Positions 1 to 5,613 of a stretch of 5,613 nt of DNA are shown here, piece after piece; positions within the stretch are counted from its first letter, which is position 1, and each line of letters begins with the position of its first letter. The notes beneath the pieces were generated by a model that was given only the letters and a program-made list of their open reading frames with translations, made no database searches and had not been told where the DNA came from. The position numbers were made by a program, and so were the translations under genes. Source of the stretch: an uncultured Eubacteriales bacterium (GTDB lineage Bacteria; Bacillota; Clostridia; UMGS1840). Location: positions 1-5,613 of the forward strand of contig USLP01000111.1 in NCBI GenBank assembly GCA_900555525.1, in the 5' to 3' direction.

Positions 1-727
1 CATGCTCCGCATGAAGAACGAGCATAAGGTCAAGCGTCTGCGCTTCAAGCGGTGTAAACTGCTTGTTATCTCTTATAAGATGCAGGAAGTTTTCGGCAAT
101 GGAATAGTCCTTTACGCTCTTATGAAGAACAAGGCTTTGGTCATCATAATAATGCTTTTTCGCCTGGTAGCCGTACGCCGCAATAACGCTTAAGCGCGAA
201 ATTATCGAAAGAGCCTGTCTCAAAACGTTTTCAACCGACGTATCGTCGGGGTTATCGTCATAAGAATACAGCGTAAGCACGCTTCTCGCAAGCTTATTCA
301 TAATGTTATTGCTGGGGCATTTTAAAATAGTGTCCTCCGTAAATCCTTCGGGAAGTTCTCTCATTTCCGACATGAGGCTGCAAAATTCCTTAAATTCCTC
401 CTCCGACGGAATTTCCGAAAAAAGAAGCAGATAAATAATATTTTCAAAAGAAAAACGCATATCCTTCTGATGAGCAATTATGTCTCTTATTTCTCTTCCG
501 CGGTAGCTTAATTTGCCCGGTATGGGGAGCTTTTCGTTATCCACGACGATATATCCCGTAACCTCGCCCACGGTTGTAAGTCCGACAAGCACACCCGTGC
601 CGTCGGCATTTCTCAAGCCCCTTTTTACATTGTATTTTGAATAAAGTTCGCTATCTATATTGGCATACTTTCTCACAAGCGCCGCATATTTTTTTGTTTC
701 TTCGTCTGTCAGATATTTTTTATCCAT
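1..727 (-). CDS. gltA: Citrate synthase (clostridial citrate/2-methylcitrate synthase type), N-terminal part; 3' end cut by window
   Basis: Citrate synthase condenses acetyl-CoA with oxaloacetate to give citrate in the cytoplasm. In anaerobes this usually feeds 2-oxoglutarate and glutamate synthesis through a partial TCA cycle. The first 242 codons are present and read without interruption from an ATG at 727 off the left edge. Family landmarks seen: KRGLRNADGTGVLVG (residues 35-49), GKLSYRGREIRD (71-82), ENIIYLLLF (95-103), YGYQAKKHYY (185-194), SIAENFLHLIR (209-219) and LDLMLVLHAEH (232-242). H242, the second histidine of HAEH, aligns with the catalytic histidine of citrate synthases that lies before the conserved Gly-Gly-Asn. 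The remaining part, carrying the other catalytic His and Asp, lies outside the window; full-length relatives are about 450 residues. The start is supported by a Shine-Dalgarno site 6 nt upstream and a strong promoter in the 95-bp gap. Whether the substrate is acetyl-CoA or propionyl-CoA cannot be decided from this part. The family is clear; the gene symbol is by convention. Confidence 0.92.
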   Translation of the reverse strand, partial: MDKKYLTDEETKKYAALVRKYANIDSELYSKYNVKRGLRNADGTGVLVGLTTVGEVTGYIVVDNEKLPIPGKLSYRGREIRDIIAHQKDMRFSFENIIYLLLFSEIPSEEEFKEFCSLMSEMRELPEGFTEDTILKCPSNNIMNKLARSVLTLYSYDDNPDDTSVENVLRQALSIISRLSVIAAYGYQAKKHYYDDQSLVLHKSVKDYSIAENFLHLIRDNKQFTPLEAQTLDLMLVLHAEH

Positions 728-733
728 GTTTTC

Positions 734-740
734 ACTTCCT
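734..740 (-). promoter_or_regulatory. Ribosome binding site of the citrate synthase gene
   Basis: On the minus strand this reads AGGAAGT, six bases before the ATG at 727. It is a moderate match to the anti-Shine-Dalgarno complement and supports that start codon. Confidence 0.75.
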
Positions 741-765
741 GTTTTCGTTTTTTCGTTTATTCTTT

Positions 766-795
766 ATTATAGCATAAAAAAGCGTTTTATGTCAA
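766..795 (-). promoter_or_regulatory. Sigma-A type promoter for the citrate synthase gene (extended -10)
   Basis: On the minus strand a perfect -35 box, TTGACA (790-795), is followed by an 18-bp spacer and a perfect -10 box, TATAAT (766-771). The -10 is preceded by TGC, so it is also an extended -10 element. Transcription would start near 759, giving a leader of about 30 nt before the ATG at 727. The promoter lies wholly inside the gap between the two leftward genes, so citrate synthase can be expressed independently of the upstream exported-protein gene. No obvious operator palindrome overlaps it. Confidence 0.85.
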
Positions 796-822
796 TGGTT
801 TTTAACAATTTTTTCTCGATAC

Positions 823-2010
823 CTAACTTTCCGAGCTGTTTATGCGTGTTATTTGAAGTGCGCCGCCGCTGCTCGTAAATTCAAAATGCTCGTCGCCGAT
901 TGACGGTTTCATCGCTCCGTCCCACGCATATATGTCGAATTTGTCGCCCTGCACGATATATGCGCCCTCAAGCGTAACCGATACGGGAGTCGGCGTACTC
1001 GGATTCAGCTGTATGTTCGTCATATATATTTTTTTGATTTTTCCCTGCGCCGAGCGTATAACGGAGATTACATATCCGCTTTTGGCATTTCCGTTATATG
1101 CGGGGATATTTGCCGACGCTATAACATCACCCGTAAAGCCTATGGGGGCCGTAACTGTGTACGGGTCGTCCTTTGCGCCCGTTCCGCCCGTTATAACAGC
1201 CGATTCCGAAATATAAAACGCAGGACGGACGCCGATGCTGTTTGAAGAATAAGCAAAATCATCGGAAATAACCCTATCGGTATGTATATATCTGACTTTT
1301 GAGGAATTTGTATTATTGTTTGCTCTCGGCGTTCGGAGCCAGTAGGCGGAAGATGACCAAATGTAATTGCCCACCTGTGATTTTGCGCCTAAAAGCTGTT
1401 TTATATCGGGCAAAAACACCCTGTCCGTTACGCTTGTTTTATAGGCCTCGGAATAGTTAGCCATAACCTCGCCTATTGCCGTTTTGTTCAAATGTGCCGC
1501 ACTGCCGTAGGGGGTCATATTGTCATATTCGTTACAGTCCAAAAGCGTGTCTTGCGTAACGGTTTTTATAAGGCTTATTTCCGAAGCGTAAAACTCCCTC
1601 AAAAATCCGCCCTCCGACGAATAACCGTAGTTTCCGTTGGGTGCGCTTCCGCAGTCCCATGTTATATCCGAAAAATTCTGTGCGGTTGAATTAAGCCATG
1701 TGCGTATATTTGAATCCGCCCAGTAATTCGAGCCTTGTTCATTTCTCTTTTTTCCTCTTGTTGCTTTGTGCGAGCCTGTTTGCGCCGTCCCGGGTGTGTC
1801 AAACGCTCTCGGCGCAAAAACCGTGTCGGAAAGCAAAAGCGCACCGTTTGAATCGACGTCTACAAGCCGCCATAAAAGGTCGTTTCCCGCATATCTTCCG
1901 AATTTAAAATATGCTCCCGTGGAGACGGTTTCCTGCGAATCATCGGCGGCAGCCGTCCCGAAAAGAGCAAACATCATAAAAAATAAAGTTATAATTGCAG
2001 TTTTTCTCAT
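823..2010 (-). CDS. Exported protein of 395 residues with DUF6273-like domain and C-terminal beta-rich domain; function unknown
   Basis: The protein begins with a typical signal peptide: Arg-Lys at residues 2-3, a hydrophobic core at about 5-18, and a likely cleavage site after AAA (20-22). No lipobox, LPxTG motif or second membrane segment is visible, so it is probably released or held at the wall non-covalently. Residues about 33-268 resemble DUF6273 proteins: YFKFGRY (34-40), SNIRTWLNS (100-108), RVFLPD (197-202), YWLRTP (223-228) and the closing GVRPAFYI (260-267). Residues about 290-395 form a second region rich in beta-strand-like sequence; its DIYAWDGAMKP (359-369) recalls beta-sandwich modules at the ends of clostridial secreted enzymes. 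The exported part has only two cysteines (C120, C159), which could pair. No catalytic motif is recognised. The ATG at 2010 is preferred over an in-frame TTG at 2019, which lies only one base from the Shine-Dalgarno site. Family assignment is from remembered motifs; the molecular role is unknown. Confidence 0.8.
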   Translation of the reverse strand: MRKTAIITLFFMMFALFGTAAADDSQETVSTGAYFKFGRYAGNDLLWRLVDVDSNGALLLSDTVFAPRAFDTPGTAQTGSHKATRGKKRNEQGSNYWADSNIRTWLNSTAQNFSDITWDCGSAPNGNYGYSSEGGFLREFYASEISLIKTVTQDTLLDCNEYDNMTPYGSAAHLNKTAIGEVMANYSEAYKTSVTDRVFLPDIKQLLGAKSQVGNYIWSSSAYWLRTPRANNNTNSSKVRYIHTDRVISDDFAYSSNSIGVRPAFYISESAVITGGTGAKDDPYTVTAPIGFTGDVIASANIPAYNGNAKSGYVISVIRSAQGKIKKIYMTNIQLNPSTPTPVSVTLEGAYIVQGDKFDIYAWDGAMKPSIGDEHFEFTSSGGALQITRINSSES

Positions 2011-2020
2011 ACTTCTCAAT

Positions 2021-2027
2021 CCTCCCT
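2021..2027 (-). promoter_or_regulatory. Ribosome binding site deciding the start of the exported-protein gene
   Basis: The minus strand reads AGGGAGG here. It is 10 nt from the ATG at 2010 but only one base from the in-frame TTG at 2019. The spacing rules out the TTG in practice and shortens the longest possible reading frame by three residues, leaving MRKTAII as the signal peptide start. Confidence 0.75.
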
Positions 2028-2043
2028 ATTCTGCAATAAAATT

Positions 2044-2072
2044 ATTATATATCCGTTTTTTTTCGTTGTCAA
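2044..2072 (-). promoter_or_regulatory. Consensus sigma-A promoter for the exported-protein gene
   Basis: On the minus strand TTGACA (2067-2072) and TATAAT (2044-2049) are separated by 17 bp, the ideal spacing, with both hexamers perfect. The predicted transcription start near 2037 gives a leader of about 27 nt. It fires away from the smc promoter; the two -35 boxes are 52 bp apart. Confidence 0.87.
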
Positions 2073-2114
2073 GTGCAAAGTGAAAATTTTTTGGTGCAAA
2101 CTTTGATTTTTTCG
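2073..2114. repeat. Two-copy imperfect 21-bp direct repeat between divergent promoters; possible operator
   Basis: Two adjacent 21-bp units start with the identical heptamer GTGCAAA (2073-2079 and 2094-2100). Over the full unit 15 of 21 positions match, partly thanks to a shared T-run near the end. The 21-bp spacing equals two helical turns, so both copies face the same side of the DNA. They begin immediately next to the -35 box of the leftward promoter and end 10 bp before the -35 box of the smc promoter. A CAAAG (2076-2080) and CTTTG (2101-2105) pair plus an AAAATTTT tract (2083-2090) add some symmetry and possible bending. Seen: the repeat and its position. Inferred: a regulator binding site. 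It could be chance in AT-rich DNA. Confidence 0.4.
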
Positions 2115-2124
2115 CTGTTTTCTA

Positions 2125-2153
2125 TTGAAAAATGTTTGAGTTTATGGTATAAT
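2125..2153 (+). promoter_or_regulatory. Sigma-A type promoter of the smc-ftsY operon (extended -10)
   Basis: TTGAAA (2125-2130) is followed after 17 bp by TATAAT (2148-2153), with TGG just before it forming an extended -10 element. Transcription would begin near 2160, about 27 nt ahead of the smc ATG at 2187. Its position shows that any smc start upstream of about 2160 would be untranscribed from this promoter. Confidence 0.85.
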
Positions 2154-2171
2154 ATATTAATTATTGAAATA

Positions 2172-2176
2172 GAGGT
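2172..2176 (+). promoter_or_regulatory. Ribosome binding site of smc
   Basis: GAGGT pairs with the 16S anti-Shine-Dalgarno sequence and sits 10 nt before the ATG at 2187. It is weaker than the site before ftsY. It supports the 2187 start over the upstream in-frame ATG at 2073. Confidence 0.65.
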
Positions 2177-2186
2177 TAAGCTGTAT

Positions 2187-5100
2187 ATGTACTTAAAATC
2201 AATCGAACTTACGGGTTTTAAATCGTTTCCCGATAAAACTCTGCTTTCGTTTAATGACGGAATAACCGCAATTGTCGGTCCGAACGGAAGCGGAAAAAGC
2301 AATATTTCGGACGCTATACGCTGGGTATTGGGCGAAATGAAGCCGAAAACGCTTCGCGCCCCCGGTATGCAGGACGTTATTTTTTCGGGAACGCAGAAAA
2401 GAAGCCCGTTAAACTATGCGCAGGTTACGCTTGTGCTTGACAATTCCGACAAGGGAATAAATATAGATTTTTCCGAAGTATCGATAACAAGAAAAATTTA
2501 CAGAGGCGGCGACACGGAGTATTATATCAACGGTTCGCCTTGCCGTATGAGGGATATAACGGAGCTTTTTATGGATACGGGCTTGGGAAAAGACGGCTAC
2601 AGCGTTGTAGGTCAGGGCAAAACGGACGAAATCCTTTCGGGACGTCCGCAGGACAGGCGTAATTTCTTTGAGGAAGCGGCAGGGATTTCAAAATATCGCC
2701 ACAAAAAGGAAGAGGCGGAGCGCAAGCTTGTGCAGACGGAGGATAATCTTACAAGGCTCGGAGATATACTTTCGGAGCTTTCTTCCCGTTTACCCGCTTT
2801 GAAAAGAGCGTCTTCAAAGGCTTTGCAGTATGAGGGATTGGCGGAGGATTTGAAAAACGCGCGCCTTAAGGTATGGTGCAAAGAAATAACGGATAACCGC
2901 AAGAAAAAATCCGAACTTTCAAACAGCATAGATGAACTTGACGGAAAAATCACGAATACAAAGGATAAGCTTTCCGAGCTTTCCGCACGTGCGGGTGAGC
3001 TTTCGCAAAAGCGCAGGGAAGCCGAGCTTTTAAAGGACGAACTTTATAAAAAGGAAAAGGACTGCGAATTTAATATTTCGGCTTTTCAAAATCAGATAAG
3101 GCTCTGCGAACAGGAAATAGAGGCAAACGAAAAGCTTGCCGCCGAGCTTGCGCATGAAACGGAAAATGACGAAAAGAAGCTGAAAAGATATAATATTTTA
3201 GCCGAAGAGCGTGAAAAAAAGATTGAAGCCTTAAAGGAAACAAAGCGCAATACGGAAAAAGAGACGGAAAAATACAACGGTATTCTTCTTGAAATAGAAA
3301 AAAAGGAGCAGGACGCAAAGGGTTCGCTTATCGAAAAGGACAAGCTTGAAAAACAGCGCACGGGCTTGCTTATAGACAAAAACACAAAAGAGGGAAAGGC
3401 ACAGTATTTAACCGAACTTGAAAAGAATTACGAGGGCTACCAAAAATCGGTTAAAGAAATTTTCAGCGCAATAAAGCAAGGAAAAATCAAAAACGTTAAG
3501 GTTTACGGAACGCTTTCCGACATAATAAAAGCGGACTCAAAAACGGCTCTCGCATTTGACGCGGTTTTGGGCGGTTCGCTTCAGAATATCGTTACCGAAA
3601 ACGAGGACGACGCAAAGGTTATAATAGAATACTTAAAAAAACATTCTTTGGGACGCGCAACGTTTTTGCCGAGAGGAAAAATCCACGTTCAGAATTACGA
3701 TTTTAAGGGAGCGTTAAAGGAAAAAGGGGTTTTGGGAAAAACGGCAGACCTTTTGAAATACGATTCCAAATTTTCGGGTATCATTACATCGCTCCTTGGC
3801 AAAACTCTCCTTGTTGACACATACGAAAACGGCGCATATATTTCGAAAAAATATAACAGCGAATTCAGAATTGTTACATTGAGCGGAGAAGTTTTCAGAA
3901 TCGGCGGCGCAATTGTCGGCGGCAATATCTTAAAGCAGTCGGGTTTTATGTCCAAAAATGCGGAAATAGACAAGATAAAAGCCGAGGTTTTTGAAATAGC
4001 CAAAAAAATCTGCGCTTTGGAAGAGGAAATAAAAACGGCGGAGGAAAAAGCACATAAATTAACCGCCGAAGCCGAAAAAACGAAAAATTCGCTTACGGAG
4101 CTTAACGAAAAGAAAGCGTATTTGGGCTTTATTACGCAGTCAATTTATGACGAGACGGAAAACCAAAAGGCGCTTTTCGCCGAAAAGGACGAATATCTTG
4201 CCTCGCTTCAAAAGAAGAAAAACAGAATTGAGGCTCTCGCCGACAAAAACGAATCGCTTGCGGAGGATATAGAATTTAAAAACGAGCAAATCGAGCAGGA
4301 AAAGGAGCATTTGCTGAAATTCAGCGAAACGGGCGAAGAAATCCGCAAGCAAAAGGAAGAAATCGAAACCGCCTTTTTAAAGCACCAAACCGAGCAGACC
4401 GAAACGCATGAGGCTCTCACAAAGCTTGAAAGCGAAAAAACAAGCATTATGATGAAATCGGAAAATACCGAAAACAAAATTGCCGCCGTTTCGGAGGAAA
4501 TGTGGGAAAACTACGAACTTACGTTTTCGCAGGCGGTAGATATGATAGGCGAAATCCCCGACGATGTATCGGAGGATAAAAAAAATGCCGCGGCATTAAA
4601 GGCAAAAATCAAAAACATGGGCGCAATCAACGTCGACTCCATAAAGGAATACGAGGAAGTGAACGAACGCTATACGTTTTTAAACGGACAAAAGGAGGAT
4701 TTGCTTTCCGCCGAAGCGTCGCTTAACGAACTTATAGAAGAAATGCAGAAGGTTATGAAAAAAGAATTTAAAGAAAAATTCGAGCTTATAACCGAGCGTT
4801 TCAGGGAAACCTTCCGTGAACTTTTCGGCGGCGGTACGGCAAATTTAAGGCTTACCGACCCCGACAACATTTTGGAAAGCGGAATAGAAATAGAGGTTCA
4901 GCCGCCGGGAAAACGGCTTGAAAATCTTTCGCTTCTTTCCGGCGGAGAGAAAGCGTTTACCGCTTCCGCTCTGCTTTTTGCGGTTTTATCATTAAATCCG
5001 CTCCCGTTTTGCGTTTTTGATGAGATTGAGGCGGCTTTGGACGAGGTGAACGTTTACCGCTTAAACGATTACATAAAGAAATATAAATCAAAAACACAGT

Positions 5101-5225
5101 TTATACTCATTTCGCACAGAAGGGGAACAATGGAAAATGCCGATACGCTTTACGGCGTAACGATGCCCGAAAAGGGCATATCCAAAATTGTTTCTTTGCG
5201 CGTAAAGGACGTTGTGAACGATTAA
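2187..5225 (+). CDS. smc: Chromosome segregation/condensation ATPase Smc, complete, short-armed (1012 residues)
   Basis: Smc dimerises through its hinge and, with the kleisin ScpA and with ScpB (not in this window), forms a ring that folds and separates chromosomes using ATP. The N-terminal head carries FKSF (11-14), Walker A GPNGSGKSN (31-39), the Q-loop region VVGQGKTDEIL (140-150) and FFEEAAGISKYR (160-171). A Lys/Glu-rich coiled coil runs to about 436. The hinge spans about 437-580, from VKVYGTLSDII to RIGGAIVGGN. The returning coil runs to about 865. The C-terminal head has FGGG (880-883), the ABC signature LSGGEK (917-922), Walker B FCVFDE (941-946) with catalytic E946, the D-loop LDE (951-953) and the switch histidine H977. 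All ATPase motifs are intact, yet the protein is about 170 residues shorter than the usual 1,180 or so, with the loss in the arms. The start at 2187 gives the family's normal MYLKSIELTGFKSF opening; an extension to 2073 would cover the promoter. ftsY follows after 11 bp. Confidence 0.97.
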   Translation: MYLKSIELTGFKSFPDKTLLSFNDGITAIVGPNGSGKSNISDAIRWVLGEMKPKTLRAPGMQDVIFSGTQKRSPLNYAQVTLVLDNSDKGINIDFSEVSITRKIYRGGDTEYYINGSPCRMRDITELFMDTGLGKDGYSVVGQGKTDEILSGRPQDRRNFFEEAAGISKYRHKKEEAERKLVQTEDNLTRLGDILSELSSRLPALKRASSKALQYEGLAEDLKNARLKVWCKEITDNRKKKSELSNSIDELDGKITNTKDKLSELSARAGELSQKRREAELLKDELYKKEKDCEFNISAFQNQIRLCEQEIEANEKLAAELAHETENDEKKLKRYNILAEEREKKIEALKETKRNTEKETEKYNGILLEIEKKEQDAKGSLIEKDKLEKQRTGLLIDKNTKEGKAQYLTELEKNYEGYQKSVKEIFSAIKQGKIKNVKVYGTLSDIIKADSKTALAFDAVLGGSLQNIVTENEDDAKVIIEYLKKHSLGRATFLPRGKIHVQNYDFKGALKEKGVLGKTADLLKYDSKFSGIITSLLGKTLLVDTYENGAYISKKYNSEFRIVTLSGEVFRIGGAIVGGNILKQSGFMSKNAEIDKIKAEVFEIAKKICALEEEIKTAEEKAHKLTAEAEKTKNSLTELNEKKAYLGFITQSIYDETENQKALFAEKDEYLASLQKKKNRIEALADKNESLAEDIEFKNEQIEQEKEHLLKFSETGEEIRKQKEEIETAFLKHQTEQTETHEALTKLESEKTSIMMKSENTENKIAAVSEEMWENYELTFSQAVDMIGEIPDDVSEDKKNAAALKAKIKNMGAINVDSIKEYEEVNERYTFLNGQKEDLLSAEASLNELIEEMQKVMKKEFKEKFELITERFRETFRELFGGGTANLRLTDPDNILESGIEIEVQPPGKRLENLSLLSGGEKAFTASALLFAVLSLNPLPFCVFDEIEAALDEVNVYRLNDYIKKYKSKTQFILISHRRGTMENADTLYGVTMPEKGISKIVSLRVKDVVND

Positions 5226-5230
5226 GGAGG
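5224..5230 (+). promoter_or_regulatory. Strong ribosome binding site of ftsY overlapping the smc stop codon
   Basis: AAGGAGG is a near-perfect Shine-Dalgarno sequence, six bases before the ftsY ATG at 5237. Its first two bases are the last two of the smc TAA stop (5223-5225), so ribosomes ending smc translation sit on the ftsY start signal. This favours translational coupling. Confidence 0.85.
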
Positions 5231-5236
5231 TTAGTT

Positions 5237-5613
5237 ATGTTTTTTTTCGATAAATTCAAAAAAGGTCTGGAAAAAACAAAAAAGAATGTTTCGGACAGCA
5301 TAAACAATGTTTTTAAGGTTTTCAAAAAAATAGACGACGAGCTTTATGACGAACTTATGGAGGCGATGATATTATCCGACATGAGTTACGAAAGCTCCGA
5401 ATATATTATAGATGAACTCAAAAAACGTGTCAAGGAAAAGCGTCTTACCGAGGAGGACGAGGTAAAAACGGAAATTCGCTCTATTATTTCAGAGATTTTA
5501 AGCATTGACAACAAGCTGAAAAAAGACGAAAAGCCGTATGTTGTCATACTTGTGGGCGTAAACGGTGCAGGCAAGACGACAACGGCGGGCAAACTTGCAT
5601 ATCAGTTTGCAAA
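5237..5613 (+). CDS. ftsY: Signal recognition particle receptor FtsY, N-terminal part; 3' end cut by window
   Basis: FtsY is the membrane-associated GTPase that receives ribosomes carrying nascent membrane proteins from Ffh (the SRP protein) and passes them to the Sec translocon. The first 125 codons are present. They open with MFFFDKFKKGLEKTKKNV (1-18), a basic amphipathic stretch typical of the membrane-contact helix in Gram-positive FtsY. The helical N domain follows to about residue 95, including ELYDELMEAMILSDMS (35-50). The G domain then starts with YVVILVG and the P-loop GVNGAGKTTTAGKLA (107-121). There is no long acidic A domain as in Escherichia coli, matching the shorter forms of Bacillota (about 300-330 residues). 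The rest of the G domain lies beyond the window. It is the second gene of the smc operon, 11 bp downstream. A run of eight T (5240-5247) directly after the start codon is a small oddity. Confidence 0.95.
   Translation, partial: MFFFDKFKKGLEKTKKNVSDSINNVFKVFKKIDDELYDELMEAMILSDMSYESSEYIIDELKKRVKEKRLTEEDEVKTEIRSIISEILSIDNKLKKDEKPYVVILVGVNGAGKTTTAGKLAYQFA

Noticed and set aside
774..790. An A/T-rich symmetric-looking segment downstream of the exported-protein gene, considered as a terminator
   Set aside because: The possible stem is only a few A-T pairs around CGC and would not be stable; the segment is the spacer of the citrate synthase promoter.
1291..1320. An Asn-rich stretch (residues 231-240, beginning NNNTNSSK) after YWLRTP in the exported protein, considered as a variable region of a diversity-generating retroelement
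   Set aside because: No reverse transcriptase or template repeat is present in the window, and Asn/Ser-rich loops between WLR-type and GVRPA motifs are, as I recall, normal for DUF6273 proteins. A genome search for a near-identical template repeat would settle it.
932..1907. Plus-strand reading frames opposite the exported-protein gene
   Set aside because: They lack convincing start signals and recognisable motifs, while the minus-strand frame has a promoter, ribosome binding site, signal peptide and family motifs.
2073..2186. An N-terminal extension of smc starting at the in-frame ATG at 2073 (38 extra residues)
   Set aside because: The extra codons run through the direct repeats and the -35 and -10 boxes of the smc promoter, and the predicted mRNA begins near 2160. 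The protein from 2187 opens exactly as Smc proteins do, and a ribosome binding site precedes it.
2612..4870. Several long minus-strand reading frames inside smc
   Set aside because: They are Ser/Phe/Leu-rich shadows created by the Lys/Glu-rich coiled-coil codons of smc, with no family resemblance and an unambiguous gene on the opposite strand.
5240..5247. A run of eight T right after the ftsY start codon, considered as a phase-variation tract
   Set aside because: ftsY is essential in most bacteria, the run simply encodes Phe codons in the usual MFFF-type start, and similar homopolymers are frequent in this AT-rich sequence.

Overview
The window looks like a piece of the chromosome of an anaerobic, moderately AT-rich member of the Bacillota, most likely class Clostridia. 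Three things point there: the smc-ftsY gene pair, a citrate synthase of the type common in clostridia, and a secreted protein resembling the DUF6273 family, which is abundant in gut Clostridia. Purine-rich Shine-Dalgarno sequences and near-consensus sigma-A promoters fit the same assignment. I cannot name a genus from the sequence alone.

Layout: there are two transcription units facing away from each other from a control region at about 2011-2186. Leftward (minus strand) runs a gene for an exported protein of 395 residues (823-2010). A 95-bp gap with its own strong promoter follows, and then the first 242 codons of a citrate synthase gene that leaves the window at position 1, just after the catalytic histidine of its HAEH motif. 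Rightward (plus strand) runs smc (2187-5225), the chromosome-organising ATPase. After 11 bp comes ftsY (5237 onward), the signal recognition particle receptor, which is cut by the window end just after its P-loop. No stretch over 300 bp lacks a gene.

How they fit together: smc and ftsY are almost certainly one operon. The ftsY ribosome binding site overlaps the smc stop codon, and this pairing is widespread in Bacillota. The two leftward genes have separate promoters, but no terminator is visible between them, so read-through is possible. No functional link is evident between the exported protein, citrate synthase and smc-ftsY.

I found no clear new biological system. The best leads are an Smc protein about 170 residues shorter than usual, with both coiled-coil arms apparently shortened; a two-copy 21-bp direct repeat exactly between the divergent promoters; and an uncharacterised two-domain exported protein with a consensus-strength promoter beside housekeeping genes. 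There are no RNA genes, mobile elements or CRISPR arrays that I can recognise.
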